Assembly (NCBI RefSeq): GCF_037969765.1
Contig: NZ_CP150207.1
Span: 3,031,001-3,095,000 of the forward strand
Reading direction: 5' to 3'
DNA length: 64,000 nt
From: Paenibacillus sp. FSL W8-0186
Lineage (GTDB): Bacteria; Bacillota; Bacilli; Paenibacillales; Paenibacillaceae
Shown: positions 8,816 to 17,488 of the stretch, piece after piece
How the letters are laid out: every line of letters begins with the position of its first letter
How positions within the stretch are numbered: the stretch's first letter is position 1
Translations under genes and position numbers: made by a program
Notes under the pieces: model-generated
What the model was told of the DNA's origin: nothing
The model's input: the letters and a program-made list of their open reading frames with translations, nothing else
The model's database searches: none

Positions 8816-9217
8816 TCATTTCGTTGGCAGGACGAGGATATCCCCTGGCTGAATATTGCTTCCGGCCAAGCCATTTGCCCGCTGAATCGCCGTAACATAT
8901 ACCCTCGTATCCATATTGCCCGGTTTATGAGCTGCGGCAATCTTCCACAGGGAGTCGCCACGCTTGACCACAACGGACTCTGATTCTACAACATCATGGT
9001 CAGGTGATGAGGCTACCGCTGACGCCATTCCAGCCCAGGCAATAACTACGAACAGAATAAACACCAACAACTTAAACAAAGTTATTCTTGCAAATATATT
9101 CGAAATGGAGTTAGCAATCGCTTCATTCAATCTGGCGGCACCCTTCCGCAGCGCCCCCTCATTGCGCGAATCAGCCTTACGATCATAAATGCTCTGATAT
9201 GTACTGTATCTCAACAT
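8816..9217 (-). CDS. yneA: YneA-like LysM membrane protein, SOS-linked cell-division suppressor
   Basis: A 133-residue protein with a cytoplasmic N-terminus of about 45 residues, one membrane span (LFKLLVFILFVVIAWAGM, about 46-63), and an extracellular C-terminal LysM domain (VVKRGDSLWKIAAAHKPGN ... NIQPGDILVLPTK). This is the YneA layout; YneA delays septation after DNA damage in B. subtilis. The N-terminal extension is longer than in the B. subtilis protein. It is divergent from lexA with SOS boxes between. On the minus strand a promoter TTGAAT-17-TATTAT (9287 to 9259) carries an SOS box in its spacer. GGAGTG precedes the ATG. The function is inferred from synteny and domain order. Confidence 0.85.
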   Translation of the reverse strand: MLRYSTYQSIYDRKADSRNEGALRKGAARLNEAIANSISNIFARITLFKLLVFILFVVIAWAGMASAVASSPDHDVVESESVVVKRGDSLWKIAAAHKPGNMDTRVYVTAIQRANGLAGSNIQPGDILVLPTK

Positions 9218-9231
9218 AATATTATCACTCC

Positions 9232-9243
9232 AAACAGATGTTC
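9232..9243. promoter_or_regulatory. SOS box 1 (LexA operator-like)
   Basis: AAACAGATGTTC, which reads GAACATCTGTTT on the other strand, is one mismatch from GAACnnnnGTTC. It lies in the yneA leader, close to the yneA start. Confidence 0.5.
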
Positions 9244-9268
9244 TTATGAATTGAATTCATAATAACAC

Positions 9269-9280
9269 GAACATTTGTTT
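9269..9280. promoter_or_regulatory. SOS box 2 (in the yneA promoter spacer)
   Basis: GAACATTTGTTT, flanked by C and G, is one mismatch from the Gram-positive consensus CGAACnnnnGTTCG. It lies inside the spacer of the yneA promoter (-35 at 9282-9287, -10 at 9259-9264, minus strand), the position expected for repression. Confidence 0.7.
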
Positions 9281-9297
9281 GATTCAATAGTTTTTTA

Positions 9298-9309
9298 GAA
9301 CAATTGTTC
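9298..9309. promoter_or_regulatory. SOS box 3 (perfect palindrome)
   Basis: GAACAATTGTTC is an exact GAACnnnnGTTC palindrome, just upstream of the yneA -35. Confidence 0.8.
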
Positions 9310-9397
9310 CCCTTTTTTTCGACATAGATCTTTAGTTATATTGAAATGTATTTCCTCATAGCATTAGCCGCATTTCAATTCTGCCATACATTATTTA

Positions 9398-9409
9398 GAA
9401 CTTATGTTT
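9398..9409. promoter_or_regulatory. SOS box 4
   Basis: GAACTTATGTTT is one mismatch from the consensus and abuts the lexA -35 element. Confidence 0.6.
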
Positions 9410-9436
9410 GTACGAACGGAAGTTCTATGTTATAAT
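9408..9436 (+). promoter_or_regulatory. lexA sigma-A promoter
   Basis: TTGTAC (9408-9413), a 17-base spacer, then TATAAT (9431-9436). The start codon is 35 bases downstream of the -10. Confidence 0.8.
9414..9425. promoter_or_regulatory. SOS box 5 (in the lexA promoter spacer)
   Basis: GAACGGAAGTTC is an exact GAACnnnnGTTC match occupying the spacer of the lexA promoter, which gives the usual autorepression layout. Confidence 0.85.
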
Positions 9437-9470
9437 TTTTCCAAACGTTACTAAATGGGGTTGATGGATT

Positions 9471-10097
9471 ATGTCGAAGGTTTCTAGCCGTCAGCAAGCT
9501 ATTCTTGAATTTATTCGCTCTGAAGTAAGATTGAAAGGTTATCCGCCCTCCGTGCGCGAAATCGGCGAAGCTGTAGGACTAGCTTCCAGTTCCACGGTAC
9601 ACGGTCATTTGGATCGGCTAGAGAAGAAAGGCTTTATCCGGCGTGATCCAACGAAGCCAAGAGCGATCGAGTTGCTGGGGCAGGACGATGCGGAAGGCAT
9701 CGGTCAGTTTGCCCATTCCGTGGCCCGTGTGCCTGTCATCGGCAAAGTCACTGCCGGTGTTCCTATAACGGCTACCGAGAATATCGAGGATTATTTCCCG
9801 CTTCCGCAGCATTATGCCGGAGAAGGCGAAATCTTTATGTTGTCTGTCGTTGGCAACAGTATGATCGAGGCAGGAATCCATAGCGGAGACTATGTTATCG
9901 TACGGAAACAGCAAACAGCCAATAACGGAGAAATCGTCGTCGCAATGACAGAGGATGACGAGGCGACGGTCAAGACATTCTACAAGGAGAAGGATCATAT
10001 TCGCCTTCAGCCTGAGAATTCGACGATGGAGCCGCTTCGTTTGACCCATGTGACTATATTGGGCAAAGTCATCGGCCTGTTCCGTGATCTGCACTAG
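9471..10097 (+). CDS. lexA: LexA repressor of the SOS response
   Basis: The 208-residue protein has the N-terminal winged-helix DNA-binding domain ([23 protein letters not shown], about residues 25-47) and a C-terminal S24 autoprotease domain. The cleavage site is A95-G96 (VTAGVP), the catalytic serine is S130 (GNSMIEAG) and the lysine K168 (EATVKTF). RecA-ssDNA stimulates self-cleavage and derepresses damage genes. Length matches B. subtilis LexA (DinR). It is divergent from yneA and its promoter holds an SOS box, so it is autoregulated. The ribosome site (GGGG 13 bases upstream) is weak. A strong terminator follows, so it is monocistronic. Confidence 0.97.
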   Translation: MSKVSSRQQAILEFIRSEVRLKGYPPSVREIGEAVGLASSSTVHGHLDRLEKKGFIRRDPTKPRAIELLGQDDAEGIGQFAHSVARVPVIGKVTAGVPITATENIEDYFPLPQHYAGEGEIFMLSVVGNSMIEAGIHSGDYVIVRKQQTANNGEIVVAMTEDDEATVKTFYKEKDHIRLQPENSTMEPLRLTHVTILGKVIGLFRDLH

Positions 10098-10103
10098 CAA
10101 ATC

Positions 10104-10141
10104 AAAGAAAGAGCTACCGCGAGGGTATGCTCTTTCTTTTT
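10104..10141 (+). terminator. lexA terminator
   Basis: AAAGAAAGAGC pairs with GCTCTTTCTTT around a 14-base loop, followed by TTT. Confidence 0.85.
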
Positions 10142-10162
10142 AATTATGTTGCTATCCATGCA

Positions 10163-10471
10163 TTATATCGGATATAGCTCCTGCTTATCCCCGATGTCCT
10201 TTCTGCAATTTTTACATAAACCGGCAATATGGCCGAAGTCATTCGAATAAAACACCAGCTTCTTCGCTTGGTTGCACCGGGAGCATTTCTGGTTGCGCGT
10301 AGTGGTCATATCCGAACTTTTACTGGAGGTACGCTTCTTAGGCAAGTAAATGACATTGCTCTGAAGTTCCGCAGCCCGCTTCTTCTTCACCATTGCAGCC
10401 GCTATGCCAAGGACAGCCAAAATGAGGACCAACAGCATTAACCCCATCATCACTATTTCCCTTATTCCCAT
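10163..10471 (-). CDS. Small membrane protein with zinc ribbon
   Basis: A 102-residue protein with an N-terminal membrane span (MMGLMLLVLILAVLGIAAAMV, residues about 8-28), a basic linker and two CxxC pairs (CSRCNQAKK ... GLCKNCRKD) that should bind one zinc ion on the cytoplasmic side. GGGGGAGAGACTTC precedes the ATG. I do not recognise a named family; membrane-tethered zinc ribbons of this size are common in Bacillales and mostly uncharacterised. It converges on lexA. Confidence 0.7.
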   Translation of the reverse strand: MGIREIVMMGLMLLVLILAVLGIAAAMVKKKRAAELQSNVIYLPKKRTSSKSSDMTTTRNQKCSRCNQAKKLVFYSNDFGHIAGLCKNCRKDIGDKQELYPI

Positions 10472-10693
10472 GAAGTCTCTCCCCCTCGTTCAACGATTTA
10501 TCTATACGTAACCCTGCTCGTTCTGCCTGGTACTACTGTTATCCCGATCATAGCTGAGATGAATAGCTGCTGTAAACAGCAGTAAGCCCTGGAGCATAAG
10601 CCCCAGGACCGCTGATTGACAGCGATGCGTCAACGCAGAATACCCCATGCCCACTTCCTTTAGGGAAGCATGGCTGCACCCTCCCTTAACGCA
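10472..10693. other. 222-base gap after the YitT gene
   Basis: No gene seen. It holds a compact hairpin-prone segment (CCATGCCCACTTCC ... GGGAAGCATGG, about 10646-10674) that could end the YitT transcript, and GCGTCAACG / ACGCATCAATGCG half-repeats of unknown meaning. Confidence 0.4.
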
Positions 10694-11593
10694 TCAATGC
10701 GCTTTTTCATCCGCAAAGCTGCCGCCTGTTACATCAGACACTGTTTCAACTGCAATGAAGGCCTTGGGATCAATTTCACGAACGACCGTCTTCAGCATGG
10801 ATAACTCAAGCCGGCTGACTACACAGTAAATCACTTGAGTTTCCTCTTTACTGATTCCGCCCCTCGCGTACAGATAAGTTGTGCTTCTCCCGAGGCTATT
10901 CATAATAGCTTCCGCTACTTCTTCATATTGCCTTGTGATGACCGTTACCGATTTGGATTCATCAAGACCCTGCACGATAATATCCATGACCTTGGAGGCG
11001 ATATAATAAGTGAAAATCGAATACATCGCCGAATCCCAACCGAGCAGGAAGCCGGCCACGATAAAAATAACGATATTGATAATAAGAATGATCTGCCCTA
11101 CGGAAACATTAACTTTTTTCGAGATCAAGATAGCTACGATTTCCGCACCATCCGTCGTCCCCCCCAGCCTTAATACCAGACCGACGCCCAGACCGAGTAA
11201 CAGCGCGCCAAATAGAACGGCCAGCAATTTGTCATTCGTAAAAGCCTCCACATGATGCAAATAACCCGTCGTTAAAGAAAGTACCGCGATACCGTACAGC
11301 GAAGCAAATGCGAACTTCTTCCCGACCTGTCTATAGCCGACAAATAGAAAAGGCAGGTTGATCACGAAAAGGAAAATCCCTAACGGAATATTCGTAATGT
11401 TCGTCAGCATAAGTGAAATCCCGGTAATTCCGCCGTCAATAATTGCATTCGGCACAAGGAAGAGCTCCAGCGCAACCCCGGCGATAATCGCTCCTATGGT
11501 GATAAAAAAGATCTTTGAAATAAGTTCAACTGGTTTGCTTAAATTCTCCTTTCTCCTGTTTGTCTTTCCGATGCTTGGCTTGGTTTCTGCCAT
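10694..11593 (-). CDS. YitT-family membrane protein (DUF161 + DUF2179)
   Basis: The 299-residue protein has a basic N-terminus, five to six hydrophobic segments between residues about 25 and 200 (FFITIGAIIAGVALELFLVP, GIFLFVINLPFLFVGYRQVGKKFA and others) and a C-terminal cytoplasmic DUF2179 domain (KSVTVITRQYEEVAEAIMNSLGRSTTYLYARGGIS) with a predicted ferredoxin-like fold. This is the standard YitT architecture; its transport or sensing role is not established. GAAAGGGTTGAAAAG precedes the start. It is transcribed alone. Confidence 0.9.
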   Translation of the reverse strand: MAETKPSIGKTNRRKENLSKPVELISKIFFITIGAIIAGVALELFLVPNAIIDGGITGISLMLTNITNIPLGIFLFVINLPFLFVGYRQVGKKFAFASLYGIAVLSLTTGYLHHVEAFTNDKLLAVLFGALLLGLGVGLVLRLGGTTDGAEIVAILISKKVNVSVGQIILIINIVIFIVAGFLLGWDSAMYSIFTYYIASKVMDIIVQGLDESKSVTVITRQYEEVAEAIMNSLGRSTTYLYARGGISKEETQVIYCVVSRLELSMLKTVVREIDPKAFIAVETVSDVTGGSFADEKAH

Positions 11594-11668
11594 CTTTTCA
11601 ACCCTTTCAGTAAAATTTACATATAAATAATTTAATGAAAATTAATATGAAAATCAAATGGATGATGA

Positions 11669-11710
11669 AAGACCCCGGATTCCTCCCCATCAGGAGAAAC
11701 CCAAGGTCTT
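11669..11710 (-). terminator. Hairpin downstream of xylH
   Basis: A long imperfect stem, AAGACCTTGGGTTTCTCC pairing with GGAGGAATCCGGGGTCTT, follows the transporter operon. It lacks a T tract, so intrinsic termination is only probable. Confidence 0.5.
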
Positions 11711-11743
11711 GATTTACAGCATATTCAATTAGCTTAAATCTAC

Positions 11744-12931
11744 TTATTTCACACCCTTGCGGCGGTTGGAAATGTCCAGCCAGACGGCGAAGACGAGGAT
11801 GGAACCCTTGACCACATACTGCCAGAACGATTCAAGTCCCATCAGCGACATGCCGTTGTCCAGCGAGGTCATGACCAGGGCGCCGATCAGCGCACCGATG
11901 ACAGTCCCCGCGCCGCCCATCAGCGAGGTGCCGCCGATGACGCAAGCGGCAATCGCGTCCATCTCGGCCATCGTTCCCGCGGTGATCGTCGCTGAGGCCA
12001 GGCGGGACGTTAAGACGATAGCGGCGATCGAGCTGAGCAAACCGCTCAGCAGGAAGATCATCATCGTCTTCCGGTGGATATTAATCCCCGATAGGCGGGC
12101 CGCCTCCTTGTTTCCTCCAATGGCGTAAATATGTCGTCCAAACGTCGTCTTCGTAGACAAGAAATAGAAGATAACGGCCAGCGCGATGACAAAGATAATC
12201 GGGAACGGAATGCCCTTGTAGTTGTTCATGATCAGGACAAAGGAGACAATTATCAAAGAGACTACGGCTACTTTAATAATATCCACACCAAGCGGAGCTA
12301 CCTCAAAGCCATACTTCTGGCGGGAGCGTCGCTTTTTAAAGGCACTCCACACGAACAATCCAATAGCGATCGCTGCGATAATAATCCCGAATCCTCTGGC
12401 AAAGTAAGCATTGCCCAGCATGGCCAGCACTGGATCGGACACCGGAATCGTCATTGACTCCGTAACGCCCATCAGTACGCCGCGGAACACCATCATCCCG
12501 CCGAGCGTTACGATAAAAGCAGGAATCATTTTATAGGCGACGAGCCAGCCCTGCACCAGCCCGAGCACAGCCCCAGCTGCCAATGTGCCGACGATGACGA
12601 TGATAGGCGGAAGCCCCATCCAGTTGCTCAGAATGGCAGCAATCCCCCCCGTCAGGCCGACAATTGACCCGACCGACAGGTCGATATGGCCCGCGACAAT
12701 GACCAGCACCATGCCGATGGCCAGAATCGAAGTGACTGACATTTGCGTAAACAGGTTAGAAAGATTACGTGCGGTCAAAAATGTAGGATCCAGTATCCCG
12801 AACAGGACCCAAATGAGTACGAGCGCTCCAACCATCGTATAAGCGCGGACGTCCATTTTGCCGAATAGGCTGCCCCAGAGCGACGTTTTCGCTGCGGGAG
12901 CTTCCTGCTTTTGAAGTTCATTTTGTAGCAT
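11744..12931 (-). CDS. xylH: Xylose-type sugar ABC transporter permease
   Basis: The 395-residue integral membrane protein has about ten hydrophobic segments and the conserved permease features of the RbsC/XylH class (GHIDLSVGSIVGLTG, and a late cluster IGGTSLMGGAGTVIGALIGALVM). Its length, longer than RbsC, fits the XylH/GguB/MmsB group. It forms the membrane channel with the neighbouring ATPase. The ATG follows GGGAGGGAAATAACT and lies two bases past the xylG stop, so the two are translationally coupled. The exact sugar (xylose, arabinose or galactose) is inferred from operon type only. Confidence 0.85.
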   Translation of the reverse strand: MLQNELQKQEAPAAKTSLWGSLFGKMDVRAYTMVGALVLIWVLFGILDPTFLTARNLSNLFTQMSVTSILAIGMVLVIVAGHIDLSVGSIVGLTGGIAAILSNWMGLPPIIVIVGTLAAGAVLGLVQGWLVAYKMIPAFIVTLGGMMVFRGVLMGVTESMTIPVSDPVLAMLGNAYFARGFGIIIAAIAIGLFVWSAFKKRRSRQKYGFEVAPLGVDIIKVAVVSLIIVSFVLIMNNYKGIPFPIIFVIALAVIFYFLSTKTTFGRHIYAIGGNKEAARLSGINIHRKTMMIFLLSGLLSSIAAIVLTSRLASATITAGTMAEMDAIAACVIGGTSLMGGAGTVIGALIGALVMTSLDNGMSLMGLESFWQYVVKGSILVFAVWLDISNRRKGVK

Positions 12932-12933
12932 AG

Positions 12934-14445
12934 TTATTTCCCTCCCGTTGCGGCTTGCATAATATTTTCTTGCGTCGCTTCACGCCAATCGAACTCGCGT
13001 ACGAATTCCCCTTCGCTCATTACCAGAATCCGGTCGCTCATGCCCAGCACCTCCGGCAGCTCCGAGGAAATCATAATAATGGCTACGCCTTGCTCAACAA
13101 GCTGATTCATCAAATGATATATTTCGTACTTCGCTCCAACGTCAATCCCCCGGGTCGGCTCATCCATGATGAGGATTTTCGGATCGGACATCAGCCATTT
13201 GCCGATGACAACCTTCTGTTGATTCCCCCCGGAGAGCGTACCTACGGCCGTTTCGAGCGAAGCTGTTTTCGTCTTTAAATCCTGCACATACCGAAGGCCC
13301 CATCTAATCTCTTCATTTTCGTTAATGACTCCAAGCTTTGACACTTTGCTCATCGCAGCCATCGTCGTATTCGTCTTCACGTCCATATTCATCACGAGTC
13401 CCTGACGCTTGCGGTCCTCGCTGACCAAGGCAAAACCCGCCTCGATTGCATCGGTCACCGACCGGATGCGCACCGGCTTGCCTTCGATCAATACTTCTCC
13501 TGTAGCGCGTCCTTCATAGGCACCAAACAAGCTGCTTACCAGTTCGGTACGCCCGGCCCCCATCAATCCGGCGATTCCTAAAATTTCTCCCTTGCGTAAA
13601 GTGAAATTTACATCCTCAATCACTTTCTGGTCCCGTTTCTCGGGATGCCATACATTATAGTTCTTAACCTGAAGCACAATCTCCCCAGGCGTATGCTCCA
13701 CCCTTGGATAACGCTCCGTCAGCTCGCGGCCGACCATGAGCGACACAACCTGGTCATCGTTCGTTTCATGGCGGTCCAGCGTCGTTACCGTCTGCCCGTC
13801 GCGCAGCACCGTGATCGAATCCGCCAACTCGAACACCTCCGGCATTTTGTGCGAAATATAAATGCAGGAAACCCCTTCGCTGCGGAGCTGATTCAGAATA
13901 TTCATCAAAATAGCGACTTCACTTTCGGTCAATGCCGCCGTCGGTTCATCCAGGATCAGAATTTGCGTATGCTTGGACAGCGCTTTGGCGATCTCTACGA
14001 GCTGCTGCTGGCCGATGCCCAGGCTGCCGATTTTCGTATTCGGCGAAATGTTCAGCCCTACTCTTTTCAGCCACAAGGCAGCATTGTGATACAGCTCATC
14101 CCAGCGGATAACCCCGTGCCTTTGCGGCTCCGCCCCGAGAAAAATATTCTCGCCCACCGTCATATCCTTCACGAGCGCCAGCTCCTGGTGAATAATCGTA
14201 ATGCCCGCCTTCTCCGCATCTACAATGTTGTGAAACTCCTTCTTCTCTCCGCCGATGAGCAGATCCCCGCTATAGGTTCCCGCCGGATACAGACCGCTCA
14301 GCACCTTCATCAACGTTGACTTGCCCGCCCCGTTCTCGCCGCACAAGGCATGAATTTCGCCTTTCCGCAGCTTAAAGTTCACCTGATCCAGCGCCTTGAC
14401 GCCCGGAAACTCTTTGCTGATGTTCACCATCTCTAACACGTACAT
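12934..14445 (-). CDS. xylG: Xylose-type sugar ABC transporter, twin ATPase
   Basis: The 503-residue protein holds two ABC ATPase cassettes, as in RbsA/XylG/AraG. The first has Walker A GENGAGKST, signature LGIGQQQ and Walker B ILILDEPTAAL. The second, from about residue 260, has degenerate Walker A GLMGAGRTE, signature LSGGNQQK and ILIMDEPTRGID. A degenerate second Walker A is normal for this class. It powers sugar import with xylF and xylH. AAGGAGATAGAGCCT precedes the ATG. It is separated from xylF by 121 bases, which show no strong hairpin. Confidence 0.9.
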   Translation of the reverse strand: MYVLEMVNISKEFPGVKALDQVNFKLRKGEIHALCGENGAGKSTLMKVLSGLYPAGTYSGDLLIGGEKKEFHNIVDAEKAGITIIHQELALVKDMTVGENIFLGAEPQRHGVIRWDELYHNAALWLKRVGLNISPNTKIGSLGIGQQQLVEIAKALSKHTQILILDEPTAALTESEVAILMNILNQLRSEGVSCIYISHKMPEVFELADSITVLRDGQTVTTLDRHETNDDQVVSLMVGRELTERYPRVEHTPGEIVLQVKNYNVWHPEKRDQKVIEDVNFTLRKGEILGIAGLMGAGRTELVSSLFGAYEGRATGEVLIEGKPVRIRSVTDAIEAGFALVSEDRKRQGLVMNMDVKTNTTMAAMSKVSKLGVINENEEIRWGLRYVQDLKTKTASLETAVGTLSGGNQQKVVIGKWLMSDPKILIMDEPTRGIDVGAKYEIYHLMNQLVEQGVAIIMISSELPEVLGMSDRILVMSEGEFVREFDWREATQENIMQAATGGK

Positions 14446-14566
14446 AGGCTCTATCTCCTTCTAACGCCGAGTTATCGTAAAGGGAGGGACAGCTGAAGCC
14501 TCTTGCAATTTCCGCTCGAACTTCAACTGCCCCGCTGATCCCTTGCCGGATTCACTTAGCTAAAGC

Positions 14567-15670
14567 TTACTGCTGCGGCCATTGATCTTTAGGAACGTTC
14601 TTGTAGACATCCTCCAGCTTGTGGAAGCCGTCCTCGATTAGAATAGAGAGCTCATCCTTGCTGACCGGAATCGGATCGAGCAATACGGACGGTACATCGA
14701 ATTTGCCGTTGTAAACGGACGTGTCCGTGGCAATGTCTTCACCTTTTGCAGCTGCCACGGCCATTTCGGCCGCTTTTGTGGCGATCGATTTAATCGGCTT
14801 ATACACCGTCATTTGCTGCGTGCCTTCTGCAATCCGCTGCACCGCGGCCAAATCCGCATCCTGTCCGGATACCGGAATTTTGCCAGCCATGCCTTGAGCG
14901 GTCAGGGCCTGAATTGCTCCTCCTGCCGTACCGTCATTCGCTGCTACAACGCCCTGCACGTCGTTCTTCACGGCGGTCAGCGCATTTTCCATGTTCTTCA
15001 AGGCTTCTTCCGGCTTCCAGTCTTTGGAGAACTGGTCATATACGATTTTGATGTCGCCTTTCTCTTCCAGCGGCTTCAAAATGTTCATAGCCCCCGTCTT
15101 GAACATATGCGCGTTGTTGTCCGTATCGGCTCCGCCGATGTAGACAATGTTGCCTTTCGGCGCTTGGTCGATGACCGCCTGAGCCTGCAGTTCCCCGACC
15201 CGGACGTTGTCAAAAGAAATGTAATAGTCCACTTCTGCATTATTGATCATGCGATCGTACGCGATAACCTTGATGCCTTCTTTATGCGCCTTTTCTACGA
15301 TCGGCGCGGTCGCTTCCGCATTGTGCGCGATAACGACAAGGACGTCGACGCCCTGTGAAATCAGCTGCTCCGCCTGGCTAAGCTGCGTGGCATCATCGCC
15401 GTTCGCTGCCAGCACCTTCACATCCCCGCCGAGCTCCTTGACCTTGGCCGAGAAAATATCCCGGTCCTTCTGCCAGCGCTCCTCCTTCAGCGTGTCCATC
15501 GACAGCCCAATGACGATCTTGCCGTCATCTTTGCCTGTTGCTGCATTTCCTGTTCCTGCGCTGTTCTTCGTATTCGCGCTGCCGTCCGACACCACGCCGC
15601 AGCCTGCCAATGAAGATGCCAGCAACAATGCAGCTAAGCTTAACCGTAACAAATGACCGTATTTTCTCAC
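14567..15670 (-). CDS. xylF: Xylose-type sugar-binding lipoprotein
   Basis: The 367-residue precursor has a lipoprotein signal peptide ending in LASSLAGC (lipobox LAGC, acylated Cys), then a type I periplasmic-binding fold (IVIGLSMDTLKEERWQKDRD, then GVDVLVVIAHNAEATAPIV, VIAYDRMI, VVAANDGTAGGAIQAL). This matches D-xylose-binding XylF/ChvE proteins. The GTG at 15668-15670 is chosen because AAGGGGCG lies about 10 bases upstream; the in-frame ATG seven codons earlier has none. A candidate cre site overlaps the leader. It is the first gene of the transport operon and follows the regulator genes after a terminator. Confidence 0.87.
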   Translation of the reverse strand: MRKYGHLLRLSLAALLLASSLAGCGVVSDGSANTKNSAGTGNAATGKDDGKIVIGLSMDTLKEERWQKDRDIFSAKVKELGGDVKVLAANGDDATQLSQAEQLISQGVDVLVVIAHNAEATAPIVEKAHKEGIKVIAYDRMINNAEVDYYISFDNVRVGELQAQAVIDQAPKGNIVYIGGADTDNNAHMFKTGAMNILKPLEEKGDIKIVYDQFSKDWKPEEALKNMENALTAVKNDVQGVVAANDGTAGGAIQALTAQGMAGKIPVSGQDADLAAVQRIAEGTQQMTVYKPIKSIATKAAEMAVAAAKGEDIATDTSVYNGKFDVPSVLLDPIPVSKDELSILIEDGFHKLEDVYKNVPKDQWPQQ

Positions 15671-15705
15671 TCTTTCTTCGCCCCTTTTCATCGGATAAAT
15701 TGATT

Positions 15706-15719
15706 TGATTGCGCTTACA
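15706..15719. promoter_or_regulatory. Candidate cre (CcpA) site upstream of xylF
   Basis: TGATTGCGCTTACA matches TGWNANCGNTNWCA at 13 of 14 constrained or free positions and lies 36 bases before the xylF start. That position would allow glucose repression. Confidence 0.55.
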
Positions 15720-15856
15720 ATTAAATCTTAGCACCGGAAAAGAACCTGCGGGCGGACAATGACCTGCATTTGTTTGCTCTCCACCTTCATTGAATTGCGG
15801 CCTGATGTAATGATTTTCATGGACAGCGCTTTCATAGCACAATTTTGTTCTATACA

Positions 15857-15888
15857 ACAAAAAAGTCCTTGTTGTTCAACAAGGACTT
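15857..15888 (-). terminator. Terminator overlapping the end of the regulator gene
   Basis: AAGTCCTTGTTG pairs with CAACAAGGACTT (15863-15888), followed on the minus strand by TTTTTTG. The hairpin contains the stop codon of the response regulator (15876-15878), so it is read by ribosomes as well as forming a terminator. Confidence 0.85.
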
Positions 15889-17456
15889 GGCTTCTCTAAC
15901 TGCTGGCGATACTCGGTAGGTGTCATTCCCGTCGTCTTCTTGAAGACGCGGCTGAAATAGTTCGGGTCATTATAACCGACTTCAAAACAAATCTCCTTCA
16001 AGCTGAGGCGCTGTTCTCCGATCAGTCTCTTGGCCTCTTCCATACGCAGCCGTGTTACATAATCAATGAAGTTCTCACCGGTATGCTGCTTGAACAATTT
16101 GCTGAAATAATACGGGCTTAGATTCACGTATTCAGCACTCTGCTCCATCGAGATGTCTTCTTTGTACTTCTGGCCGATATAGAGCAGCGCGCGCTGCAGC
16201 ACATGCGAACGGCCGCGTTCCTTTTCCTCCTTCAGGCCATCGATGAACGTATCCAGCCACAGCTGCGCGCCCTGCCTTAATGTTTCCCGGTCCTCTATGG
16301 CGCTTAAAGTACTGATTAATTCCGCCCCATCCCCAGCTTGCGTACTCCGGCTTAAATATAAGAGCAATCCAATCACCTCTCCCCGCAGACGCGGCAAATG
16401 GGCAGGCTCGCTCTCCATCAGCCGTTCCCAGAACAGGGCAAACCGGTTCGCCGCCTCCAGCTTATCCTGCCGCAGCAGCGCATCCAGCAGCTTCTTCTCT
16501 TCGTCAAGCGTAATAACCCTCTGTCCCGAGCTTTGCGCAATATCGTCATAATGCCGGACACTGAAGAGATCCTGATCATCCGCGCATACGCGGACGGCTT
16601 CTCGGTAAGACCGGCTCATCCCGTCCCAGCCTTCACGGATTGAACCAATGCCTACAGACACGGTGAGATGGAATCGTTCCTCGATGAGATTCTTTACACG
16701 TTCGCCCCACTCGAGCGATTTCACGCGCTGGGAATACCCCGGCTGACCAGGAGGCAAAGGAATAAATAACGCCATCTGGTGCCCGACCACGGGACTGACC
16801 AGGCAGGAGAGATTCGGCTTGGCGAACTGCTTGATAGCTTCGTAGACTTCTTTTTTGACGAGCTGGAAACCTTCCCAATCTTTGGCGGCATGCCGGGCAA
16901 AAGACAGCACCATCGCATATCCCTTCGGCCACTGCAAGTTCAATAAATGGGCCAGCTGCTCCACCTCGATCTCCTGCACGCATTCCAGCATCAGCATGAG
17001 TGACAGCTCATTCTCCGCCAGCGGCAGCAGCTGAGACAGCTTCTCCTGCATTTCCAGCCGCTCATCCCTCTCCCGCCGCGCCTCTTCCGTCTCCGCGATC
17101 AGCGTTTTCAGCACCTCGAGCACTTCCTCCCGCTTGGCCGGTTTAAGCAGATAGTCCCGTACCCCCAATGCCAGGCTTTCCTTGGCATAGGTGAAGTAAT
17201 CATGGGCCGTAATCATCACGATCCTTGTCGCCGGATACTTCGCCAGTATTTCCCTAACCGCCTCGAGCCCTTGAATCCCAGGCATCTTGATATCCATAAA
17301 GATAAAATCCGGCCGCGCCTCCTCTGCAAGCTGAATGGCACGTCTGCCGTTCTCCGCATGGAGAAACTTAAAGGTATCCGGCAGCATATGCCGGATCATC
17401 AGCTCCAGCCCCTCACGTTCAAGGGCTTCATCATCCGCAATAAGCAAGGTGTACAC
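15876..17456 (-). CDS. YesN-type response regulator (receiver + AraC DNA-binding)
   Basis: The 526-residue protein has an N-terminal receiver domain (acidic pocket ADDE, phosphoacceptor in FIFMDIKMPG near residue 56, signalling Thr in MITAHD, Lys in YLLKPAK). A long middle region is diverged, and the C-terminus carries two AraC-type helix-turn-helix motifs (EDISMEQSAEYVNLSPYYFSKLFKQHTGENF and RLSLKEICFEVGYNDPNYFSRVFKKTTGMTPTEYR). It should be phosphorylated by the adjacent kinase and activate the sugar operon. The start is a GTG after GGGGGGATAGCCA. It lies 32 bases downstream of the kinase stop. Confidence 0.9.
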   Translation of the reverse strand: MYTLLIADDEALEREGLELMIRHMLPDTFKFLHAENGRRAIQLAEEARPDFIFMDIKMPGIQGLEAVREILAKYPATRIVMITAHDYFTYAKESLALGVRDYLLKPAKREEVLEVLKTLIAETEEARRERDERLEMQEKLSQLLPLAENELSLMLMLECVQEIEVEQLAHLLNLQWPKGYAMVLSFARHAAKDWEGFQLVKKEVYEAIKQFAKPNLSCLVSPVVGHQMALFIPLPPGQPGYSQRVKSLEWGERVKNLIEERFHLTVSVGIGSIREGWDGMSRSYREAVRVCADDQDLFSVRHYDDIAQSSGQRVITLDEEKKLLDALLRQDKLEAANRFALFWERLMESEPAHLPRLRGEVIGLLLYLSRSTQAGDGAELISTLSAIEDRETLRQGAQLWLDTFIDGLKEEKERGRSHVLQRALLYIGQKYKEDISMEQSAEYVNLSPYYFSKLFKQHTGENFIDYVTRLRMEEAKRLIGEQRLSLKEICFEVGYNDPNYFSRVFKKTTGMTPTEYRQQLEKPSPC

Positions 17457-17488
17457 TGGCTATCCCCCCATATAGAAAATTTAATCTT

